Origin: an uncultured Campylobacteraceae bacterium | GTDB taxonomy: Bacteria > Campylobacterota > Campylobacteria > Campylobacterales > Arcobacteraceae | Assembly: GCA_913057765.1 (NCBI GenBank) | Contig: CAJXPH010000113.1 | Location: 1 to 8,532 of the forward strand | DNA length: 8,532 nt | Direction: 5' to 3' | In this document: positions 1-5,436 of the stretch, piece after piece | How the letters are laid out: every line of letters starts with the position of its first letter | Numbering within the stretch: the stretch's first letter is position 1 | Notes under the pieces: generated by a model | What the model saw: only the letters and a program-made list of their open reading frames with translations | The model's database searches: none | What the model was told of the DNA's origin: nothing | Translations under genes and position numbers: made by a program

Positions 1-253
1 GAACTTCATTGTTCTTTTTTGAAATATCTTCTAATTTAGTTTTTAACTCAGCTAAATGGATATTATTTTTTGTTCTTTTTGATTTTACATCGTCAATTTG
101 TGCATATGTTTCATTAATAGAGTTTTTGATACTCTCTGCAATTTCAACAAATGTTGATAACTTTGATTTCTCAGTCTCTATTTTTGGTTCAAACATACTA
201 ATAGAGCTATCAAATTTTGACAACTTTACTAAATCTTGTAAATATTTATTCAA
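1..253 (-). CDS. flgZ: Zinc-ribbon coiled-coil protein, FlgZ/HP0958-like (N-terminal part, cut by window edge)
   Basis: Only the first 84 codons are present; the gene continues beyond base 1. I place the start at a TTG (251-253) because an AAGGAG ribosome site (260-265) lies six bases upstream. The reading begins MNKYLQDLVKLSKFDSSISM and stays open to the edge. The start overlaps the stop of the Nif3-like gene by eight bases, indicating translational coupling. The visible part is Lys/Glu/Ser-rich and helical, with a pattern MNxxLxxLxxLSxxDxxIxxxEPxI that resembles H. pylori HP0958 (FlgZ) as I remember it. That family forms a long helical hairpin ending in a four-Cys zinc ribbon; in H. pylori it stabilises the flagellar sigma factor RpoN. 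Position downstream of glyQ and the Nif3-like gene matches the Helicobacter/Campylobacter order. The zinc ribbon itself would lie outside the window, so the family call rests on the N-terminus and context. Confidence 0.75.
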   Translation of the reverse strand, partial: MNKYLQDLVKLSKFDSSISMFEPKIETEKSKLSTFVEIAESIKNSINETYAQIDDVKSKRTKNNIHLAELKTKLEDISKKNNEV

Positions 254-1001
254 CCGTTTCTCCTTGGGTACAAAACTTAAATGGATTTTTTGAAGCTCTT
301 ATTATAGCTTTTAATTTATTTTTTTTCAAATATCCATCAACCAATCCCTTTAGTAAGGGGCTAAAGTGCTTTTCACTTTCATAGTGTCTTATGTCAATTA
401 ATGAAATACCTCTTGCCTTTGCTTCCATCGCATCATGATATTTTATATCACCTGTTATGAAACAATCAGCATCAATTTCATCAATCATAGACATACCAGC
501 ACCTGTTACAAGTGCAACTTTTTTAACATTCTCATCACACTTTACATACTTTAAATATTCAAGTCCTAATTTAGATGATATTTTATTTGCAAAGTTTGAA
601 AAACTATCATTTACAGTTGCATAACAAATATATTCTTCACTATCTATAACATCTAATTCTAATATGTCATGAGCTACAAATCTATTTAAATGTGTTTTAT
701 CTATATTTGTATGCATTGAAATAAGTGAAATATTCTTTTGAATTAAAATTCTTAACAGTTTAGTACTATAAGAATCAAAATTAACTCTTTTTAAAGGAGA
801 AAAAATTAAAGGATGATGAGTAATAATTAAAGAGTTTTCTTCAATCGTTTCTAAAATCTCTTCATCTAAATCAATAGAAATATAAACTTCTTTTATTTCA
901 TCATCAAAACTACCAACAATTAGTCCTGAATTATCCCATTTTTCTTGTAACTCAAAAGGAGATAACTCATCTAAAAATTGATAGATTTCTTTTAGTTTCA
1001 T
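246..1001 (-). CDS. Nif3-like dinuclear metal-centre protein (GTP cyclohydrolase I type 2 homologue)
   Basis: 251 residues, the length of the short YbgI-type members that lack the central PII-like insertion. The metal ligands known for the family are all recognisable: the HH pair H62-H63 in THHPLIFSPLKR, H97 and D101 in MHTNID, and H206/E210 in RHYESE near the C-terminus. The N-terminus (W22-D23-N24-S25-G26-L27) is also typical of the family. Members form ring-shaped hexamers with a two-metal site in the cytoplasm; the physiological reaction is unsettled, and GTP cyclohydrolase activity has been claimed for some homologues only. The gene starts four bases after the glyQ stop and overlaps the following FlgZ-like gene by eight bases, so it belongs to the same operon. 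No strong Shine-Dalgarno is visible before the ATG, consistent with coupling to glyQ. The fold assignment is firm; a specific enzymatic role is not. Confidence 0.92.
   Translation of the reverse strand: MKLKEIYQFLDELSPFELQEKWDNSGLIVGSFDDEIKEVYISIDLDEEILETIEENSLIITHHPLIFSPLKRVNFDSYSTKLLRILIQKNISLISMHTNIDKTHLNRFVAHDILELDVIDSEEYICYATVNDSFSNFANKISSKLGLEYLKYVKCDENVKKVALVTGAGMSMIDEIDADCFITGDIKYHDAMEAKARGISLIDIRHYESEKHFSPLLKGLVDGYLKKNKLKAIIRASKNPFKFCTQGETVE
260..265 (-). promoter_or_regulatory. Ribosome binding site deciding a TTG start
   Basis: On the minus strand this reads AAGGAG, followed by six bases and TTG (251-253). It lies inside the last codons of the Nif3-like gene. No ATG is available nearby, so the site fixes the start of the FlgZ-like gene. 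Confidence 0.7.
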
Positions 1002-1005
1002 AAGT

Positions 1006-1890
1006 TTAAGCTCTACCTATTCTTTTTAATCTTTCAGGCTCTTGTTCTTTATATAGAACGGCACAACCTTGAGCTAACTCTCTAACTTTTAAGATATAGT
1101 TTTGTCTTTCAGTTACCGAAATAGCTTTTCTCGCATCAAGTGTATTAAAAGCATGTGAAGCCATCATACACTGATCATAAGCAGGAAGTGGTAAACCTTT
1201 TTCTAAACATACTTTACACTCTTTAAAAGCATCGTCAAAATGCCTAAATAACATATCAACATCTGCTACTTCAAAATTATAAGTAGAAAATTGATATTCG
1301 CTCTCTTTGTGTACATCAGCATATGTCGTTTTCCCATATTTATTTTCATTCCAAACAATATCAAATACAGAATCAACACCTTGCAGATACATTGCAAGTC
1401 TTTCAGTACCATATGTAATCTCAACAGCAACTGGATCACAAGGAAGTCCACCTACTTGTTGAAAATAAGTAAACTGTGTTACTTCCATACCATCAAGCCA
1501 TACTTCCCAACCAAGTCCCCAAGCTCCAAGAGTCGGTGATTCCCAGTTATCTTCTACAAATCTAATATCATGTTTAGAAATATCCAACCCTAAATATTCT
1601 AAAGATTGTAAATATAAATCTTGAATATTATCTGGACTTGGTTTAATCAGTGCCTGAAACTGATAATAAGCTCCAAGTCTATTTGGGTTCTCACCATATC
1701 TTCCATCAGTAGGTCTTCTACTTGGTGCTACATATGCAGTTGACCAAGGAGTAGAATCCAAACTTCTTAAAATAGTTGCAGGATGAAAAGTTCCAGCTCC
1801 AGCTGGGATATCGTAAGGTTGCACAACATTACAGCCTTGTTCCGCCCAAAATTGTTGTAATTTTAATAGAATTTCTGAAAATGTAATCAT
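1006..1890 (-). CDS. glyQ: Glycyl-tRNA synthetase alpha subunit
   Basis: Catalytic subunit of the heterotetrameric (alpha2beta2) bacterial glycyl-tRNA synthetase, which charges tRNA-Gly in the cytoplasm. At 294 residues it is full length for the family. Class II aminoacyl-tRNA synthetase signatures are clear: the GAGTFHPATILRSLD region (31-45), the motif 2 segment SRRPTDGRYGENPNRLGAYY (57-76) followed by QFQALIKPSP, the ESPTLGAWGLGWEVWLDGME segment (117-136) and the motif 3 region ITYGTERLAMYLQ (158-170). The ATG abuts the TAG stop of the upstream redoxin gene with no gap, and an AGGA about nine bases upstream serves as ribosome site. The partner glyS (beta subunit) is not in the window, in agreement with the split glyQ/glyS arrangement I recall from Campylobacterota. 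Confidence 0.98.
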   Translation of the reverse strand: MITFSEILLKLQQFWAEQGCNVVQPYDIPAGAGTFHPATILRSLDSTPWSTAYVAPSRRPTDGRYGENPNRLGAYYQFQALIKPSPDNIQDLYLQSLEYLGLDISKHDIRFVEDNWESPTLGAWGLGWEVWLDGMEVTQFTYFQQVGGLPCDPVAVEITYGTERLAMYLQGVDSVFDIVWNENKYGKTTYADVHKESEYQFSTYNFEVADVDMLFRHFDDAFKECKVCLEKGLPLPAYDQCMMASHAFNTLDARKAISVTERQNYILKVRELAQGCAVLYKEQEPERLKRIGRA

Positions 1891-2124
1891 CTATTTAATT
1901 CCTAATGCTTTATTAATTTTATTTTTATCAAAACCACATATCCATTGATTCTCTATTAAAACTACAGGTGCGCCTTTGCAACCATGCTTTTTACAATCGT
2001 TTAAAGCTTTTTTATTTGTGGAAAGATCAATAAGATTGTAGCTGACCTTTTTTGCTTTGAAATAAGCTTTTGCCTCATTGCACCATTTACAACTAGGTTG
2101 TGTAAATAGTGCAACTTGCTTCAT
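1891..2124 (-). CDS. Small glutaredoxin-like protein
   Basis: 77-residue single-domain thioredoxin-fold protein. After a first beta strand (QVALFTQ) comes the redox motif C12-K-W-C15, then a helix. The cis-proline is P53 in KGAPVVLIE, and the GFD motif (64-66) lies near the end. It would act as a cytoplasmic thiol-disulfide reductant, using glutathione or thioredoxin reductase; the donor cannot be decided from sequence. The residue before the cis-proline is Ala rather than the Val usual in TVP-type glutaredoxins. There is an extra cysteine pair (C44 and C49) just before it, plus C63. The start codon overlaps the purE stop in a TAATG junction and its own stop touches glyQ, so it is translationally coupled on both sides. 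The position corresponds to the small unnamed gene between purE and glyQ in Campylobacter, as I recall it. Confidence 0.85.
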   Translation of the reverse strand: MKQVALFTQPSCKWCNEAKAYFKAKKVSYNLIDLSTNKKALNDCKKHGCKGAPVVLIENQWICGFDKNKINKALGIK

Positions 2125-2618
2125 TAAAGTATTACTTCAATTGTTTTAGAATCAGTTTCAACTTTTTTAGCTTGAACTAATCTGTCTTCTTTTATTTTAA
2201 TAGCTAATTCTTTATCAGTAATAGCTAAGATTTGCATAGCAAAATATGCAGCATTAACAGCTCCAGATCTTCCTAAAGCGACAGTACCAACAGGCATACC
2301 TGCAGGCATTTGAACAGTAGAAAGCATTGCATCCATACCATCCATTGCTCCACCTTTCATAGGCACTCCAATAACTGGTTTAGTAGTACCTGCTGCTAAT
2401 GCACCAGCTAAATGCGCAGCCATTCCAGCTGCAGCAATAAATGTTACTGCACCTTTTTCTTCTGCTTCTTTAATATAATTTTTAGTTCTTTCTGGACTTC
2501 TATGCGCTGAAGAAATTACAATTTCATACTTTACATCAAACTTTTCTAAAGTGTCCGCACAATGTTTCATAATTTCATAGTCAGATTTACTTCCCATAAT
2601 AATTGATACAAAATTCAT
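2124..2618 (-). CDS. purE: N5-carboxyaminoimidazole ribonucleotide mutase (PurE, class I)
   Basis: Catalyses conversion of N5-CAIR to CAIR in de novo purine synthesis; an octameric cytoplasmic enzyme. At 164 residues it is a stand-alone PurE. Visible motifs are the nucleotide-site MGSKSDYEIM (8-17), the SAHR segment with the catalytic H39, AAGMAAHLAG (63-72), which corresponds to the GGAAHLPG loop, and GMDAMLSTVQMPAGMPVGT. The SDxxxM form of the first motif fits class I mutases rather than class II AIR carboxylases. The SAHR histidine and the AAHL histidine (H69) are both kept, so I expect an active enzyme. It needs PurK or spontaneous carboxylation to supply N5-CAIR, and no purK lies in the window. 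It starts a tightly packed operon behind its own predicted promoter, and a strong AGGGGA ribosome site (2623-2628) sits four bases before the ATG. Confidence 0.97.
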   Translation of the reverse strand: MNFVSIIMGSKSDYEIMKHCADTLEKFDVKYEIVISSAHRSPERTKNYIKEAEEKGAVTFIAAAGMAAHLAGALAAGTTKPVIGVPMKGGAMDGMDAMLSTVQMPAGMPVGTVALGRSGAVNAAYFAMQILAITDKELAIKIKEDRLVQAKKVETDSKTIEVIL

Positions 2619-2654
2619 TTTATCCCCTGATATTTTTTTTTAAAAATGGACAAT

Positions 2655-2663
2655 ATTATATCA
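2655..2663 (-). promoter_or_regulatory. Predicted extended -10 promoter of the purE-glyQ operon
   Basis: On the minus strand this is TGATATAAT, a perfect TATAAT with the extended TGn, preceded by TTT. It lacks a clear -35, as is usual for Campylobacterota sigma70 promoters. Transcription would start near 2648, giving a leader of about 30 bases to the purE ATG. The TGA of the motif is also the stop codon of the upstream glycosyltransferase-like gene. Confidence 0.65.
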
Positions 2664-3965
2664 AAATGTTTCTAATAACTTTATAATCTTTGAATATTTA
2701 AGTTTTGACCACCCTTTAAATTTATGTAAAATAAGTGATTCAGTTTTAAAAATAAATTTACTAAAATCTTTTGATTTATCTTCAACATAGATAGCTTTTG
2801 AATTTGGATAATTTTGAATCGTTTCTTCAAGGTTGGAATCTGTAAAGATTGTAATAGTTGGAATGAAAAATGCATCTGCAATATGATAAGTTGCAGTATT
2901 AACTGTAATTATTTTGTCCATATTTGAAATTATATAAGAATAGTCTAGAAATCCTTTTGAATATGAAGATAAATCTACATATCTATCATCATCAAATTTT
3001 CCTTCTAGTTTAAGGACAGAAACAATTGTATAATCTTGTGATTCTAAAAGTAAGTCTTTTAAAAGATTAATAGCAATTTCTTTAGGTATTGATTTTGTTA
3101 TATTTGCAGAATATGGATGATAAAGTAAAGTTTTACCTTTTAGTTTAAGAGTCCTTATTTTTTCTTTTAACTCTTTGCTAGGACGAAAAGAAGCTATATT
3201 GATTGTATTGTATTTTTCTCTTTCATCAATTCTAGAATAATCTATTCCAAACTTATAAAGCCATGCATCAATATGAGAAAGTTTTGAATAATAACTTCTT
3301 TTAGGAACAGAACTTACATCAATAAAAAAATCATATTGACATATCTCTTTTATATTTAAAGAAAGAGCTGAAACTTTATTTGTATAACTTTGATTTGCAA
3401 AAATAGATTTATCTCTTGAATAATATTTGTTATCTGAAGCATTTAAATAAATATCTAATTTCACACTTCGAAATCTTTTTTTTAGTTTATTATTTAAAAG
3501 TCTTAACGCAGTAGAAGAACAAATCATTTCTGAAATACTTTGCCCTAGGTTTCCAATAATAACAATTGATATATCTTCTTTTATAGTGCCTTCTAGTTGT
3601 TTATCCAAATCCACTTTTTTTTCATTCAAATACATAGATTTTAAATCATCATCTGAGCAGTTTGCGTTAAATTCTTTATATTCATAATCTAGCTTCTGAG
3701 TAATAGAATATTCATTTAGATTAGAAATACCTAATTCTTTAGGAAATTGACTAAGATATCTAATTTTTGTTTCATCAATTACACGTGCGCGATATTTAAC
3801 CCCAACATTTGAAAAAACTTTTTTTAAATCAGTAAAGTCCTCAAATGTTGTTAGATATACTGTTTCATTAAAAAGGTTAGATGGATTCTTTAGTTTATTA
3901 TACTTAACTAAAGTTCCATCCGTAGTTTTAATATTGATATTTTCTGTTACTCTAAAGATTACCAT
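2661..3965 (-). CDS. Divergent glycosyltransferase family 9 (heptosyltransferase)-like protein
   Basis: 434 residues, no signal peptide or membrane segment. I recognise weak but ordered GT9 features. IVIIGNLGQSISEMICSSTA (134-153) resembles the N-terminal GDvi-ttPal loop. LLYHPYSANITKSIPKEIA (280-298) resembles the central hPgAs-TK-WP segment, with K291 at the nucleotide-sugar lysine. IITVNTATYHIADAFFIPT (352-370) resembles the C-terminal DTGxxHxAaA motif, with H361. Two acidic positions are altered: the Asp after Gly in the first loop (catalytic D13 in E. coli WaaC) is Q142, and the Asp of DTG is N356. About 130 residues precede the first GT-B motif, a long extension whose fold I do not recognise. 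The gene starts two bases after the U32 gene (TAATAATG), so it is co-transcribed with it. It might modify an LPS or surface glycan, or be a non-catalytic GT-B protein. The family call is moderate and no substrate is proposed. Confidence 0.6.
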   Translation of the reverse strand: MVIFRVTENINIKTTDGTLVKYNKLKNPSNLFNETVYLTTFEDFTDLKKVFSNVGVKYRARVIDETKIRYLSQFPKELGISNLNEYSITQKLDYEYKEFNANCSDDDLKSMYLNEKKVDLDKQLEGTIKEDISIVIIGNLGQSISEMICSSTALRLLNNKLKKRFRSVKLDIYLNASDNKYYSRDKSIFANQSYTNKVSALSLNIKEICQYDFFIDVSSVPKRSYYSKLSHIDAWLYKFGIDYSRIDEREKYNTINIASFRPSKELKEKIRTLKLKGKTLLYHPYSANITKSIPKEIAINLLKDLLLESQDYTIVSVLKLEGKFDDDRYVDLSSYSKGFLDYSYIISNMDKIITVNTATYHIADAFFIPTITIFTDSNLEETIQNYPNSKAIYVEDKSKDFSKFIFKTESLILHKFKGWSKLKYSKIIKLLETF

Positions 3966-3967
3966 TA

Positions 3968-5281
3968 TTAGTTGCTACAAGAGCCTTCAGCACATGATTC
4001 ACCTTCTATTTCACACTCTACTCTTAACATTGTAAGATAAGGTAATTTACCAGGTAATTGTATTTTATTTAAATTCCCACTATGTACCGATTCTAATTCT
4101 TTATTAGTCTCTGTTAAAATCTTTTTAAAACTAACATAGTATTTACCATTGTCTTTTTTATAAATCTTACCAATATCATTTTCACACTCTTCAATTGTAG
4201 AATTCAAAGGAGCAAAGATTTCTGTTTCTTCATTTGGATAAGTTTTATATTTGCACATAAAATGATTTTCATCTTCTGTTACAAGTCCACTAACTTCATA
4301 ACTTCCTTTACTTAAGGCATATTCATAGTTTTGTGTATCATTTTTCTCAAAAGGTTTGTGAATTAAATATGCATCAGTAAAGCCTCTATTTTTTGTAGTA
4401 GCTAATTCATGTTGATATTTTGAAGCATCAAATCTTTCTGCATAGAAATCATCAATTGCTGACCTATATGCAAAAGCTGTAACTGCCGCATAATAAGGAG
4501 ACTTTGTTCTCCCTTCAATTTTAATTGAATCGACAGTCCCTGCTGCTAAAATCTCATCAACATGTGAAGCTAAATTCATATCTTTTGCATTAAAAATATA
4601 AGTACCAACGCCAGGCTCTTCTTCTAATCTAAATAAAGAACTATGGTCTTCATTTGCCGCGTAAAGAGTATATTCAAATCTACAATCATTTGCACACGAA
4701 CCTCTATTTGGAACTCTTCCCATTTGTACTGCACTTACTAAGCAACGACCTGAGTATGCAAAACACATAGACCCATGTACAAAAATCTCAATTTCCATAT
4801 CAGGTAAATGTTTTTTAATTTCTGATACATCTTTTAAACTAATTTCACGTGCTGCAATAATTCTTCTTACACCCATATCATAATACACTTGTGCATCAAG
4901 ATAATTCATCACATTTGCTTGTGTTGATAAATGAATTGGGATTTCAGGAGCTAATTCTCTACAAAGCCTAACTACACCTGGTGCAGCAACAATAAGTGCA
5001 TCAGGTTTTAGTTCTGCCATATTTAGAATATGTTTTTTTAGTAAATCTATTTGTGAATTAAAGGGAAATCCATTAATTGTTGCATATACTTTTTTCCCAC
5101 GTGCATGAGCATATTCAATTCCTTCTTTAAAAGTTTCAAATGTAAATTCTTTTCCACTTCTAATTCTTAAACTAAAGTGACTAACTCCACCATATACAGC
5201 ATCTGCACCATATTTAAAAGCAATTTTTAATTTTTCTAAGTTTCCAGCTGGAGATAGTAATTCTACTTTTTCATTATTCAT
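3968..5281 (-). CDS. trhP: U32-family Fe-S protein, TrhP/YegQ-like tRNA hydroxylation protein
   Basis: 437 residues, close to E. coli YegQ/TrhP in length and motif order. The start VELLSPAGNLEKLKIAFKYG (6-25) is the U32 signature. The core FVHGSMCFAYSGRC with NRGSCANDCR supplies four cysteines (C173, C180, C196, C200) that fit the family's 4Fe-4S site. GTYIFNAKDMN and SIKIEGRTKSPYYAA (252-266) follow, then a C-terminal beta-rich domain. E. coli TrhP works in prephenate-dependent formation of 5-hydroxyuridine at tRNA wobble position 34. Many databases call such proteins peptidase or collagenase (PrtC), but nothing here supports proteolysis. The end carries extra cysteines (C423, C430, C435). 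An AAGGA ribosome site (5287-5291) stands five bases before the ATG. It heads a two-gene unit with the GT9-like gene. A related rRNA- or ubiquinone-linked U32 role is less likely given the length and motifs. Confidence 0.85.
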   Translation of the reverse strand: MNNEKVELLSPAGNLEKLKIAFKYGADAVYGGVSHFSLRIRSGKEFTFETFKEGIEYAHARGKKVYATINGFPFNSQIDLLKKHILNMAELKPDALIVAAPGVVRLCRELAPEIPIHLSTQANVMNYLDAQVYYDMGVRRIIAAREISLKDVSEIKKHLPDMEIEIFVHGSMCFAYSGRCLVSAVQMGRVPNRGSCANDCRFEYTLYAANEDHSSLFRLEEEPGVGTYIFNAKDMNLASHVDEILAAGTVDSIKIEGRTKSPYYAAVTAFAYRSAIDDFYAERFDASKYQHELATTKNRGFTDAYLIHKPFEKNDTQNYEYALSKGSYEVSGLVTEDENHFMCKYKTYPNEETEIFAPLNSTIEECENDIGKIYKKDNGKYYVSFKKILTETNKELESVHSGNLNKIQLPGKLPYLTMLRVECEIEGESCAEGSCSN

Positions 5282-5292
5282 TATAATCCTTA

Positions 5293-5313
5293 AGAGAACA
5301 ATTTTTGTTCTTT
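5293..5313. repeat. Short inverted repeat in the U32 gene leader
   Basis: GAACAA and TTGTTC separated by three bases (5296-5310) form a perfect 6-bp inverted repeat. It extends by an A-T pair, a possible G-U pair and another A-T pair outward. It lies between the predicted transcription start and the ribosome site, so it could be an operator or a small leader hairpin. No protein or ligand is proposed. Confidence 0.4.
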
Positions 5314-5325
5314 GTTAAAATCGCA

Positions 5326-5334
5326 ATTATATCA
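5326..5334 (-). promoter_or_regulatory. Predicted extended -10 promoter of the U32 / GT9-like unit
   Basis: On the minus strand this reads TGATATAAT, the same nine bases as the purE promoter, again preceded by TTT and lying in a very AT-rich spacer. No convincing -35 is seen. The start would be near 5319, leaving a leader of about 38 bases to the U32 ATG. Confidence 0.65.
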
Positions 5335-5396
5335 AACTTTTTTATATTTTAGGTTTTATTAAAATTTAGTTGATTTTTATAAGTATTTGTAAGTTT

Positions 5397-5436
5397 TAAA
5401 ATGAGGAGGAAAGCTTTTAAAAGCTTTCCCACTCAT
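5397..5436 (-). terminator. Predicted intrinsic terminator overlapping the end of the chemoreceptor gene
   Basis: A perfect palindrome of 11-base arms (5408-5429, centre between 5418 and 5419) is flanked, after a two-base mismatch on each side, by five more pairs (5401-5405 with 5432-5436). On the minus strand the stem is followed at once by TTTT. The stop codon TAA (5417-5419) lies at the loop, and the upstream arm encodes the last residues of the receptor. On the plus strand no T-run follows, so it should act only for the chemoreceptor transcript. It separates that gene from the U32 promoter. Confidence 0.6.

Noticed and set aside
9..293. Plus-strand 94-codon open frame at the left edge
   Set aside because: It runs opposite to the FlgZ-like coding region and the end of the Nif3-like gene, has no ribosome site, and its Phe/Ile/Ser-rich product is the mirror of a Lys/Glu-rich coiled coil.
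1291..1539. Plus-strand 82-codon open frame inside glyQ
   Set aside because: It lies fully within the conserved glyQ coding region on the other strand, with no recognisable domain.
3968..5281. Secreted collagenase / protease (PrtC) annotation
   Set aside because: There is no signal peptide or protease catalytic motif. The four-cysteine cluster and the match to YegQ/TrhP point to an RNA-modification role.
5408..5429. Long palindrome as an operator or recombination site
   Set aside because: It is immediately at the stop codon, has a mismatch-extended stem and is followed by TTTT on the coding strand, which is better explained as a terminator.
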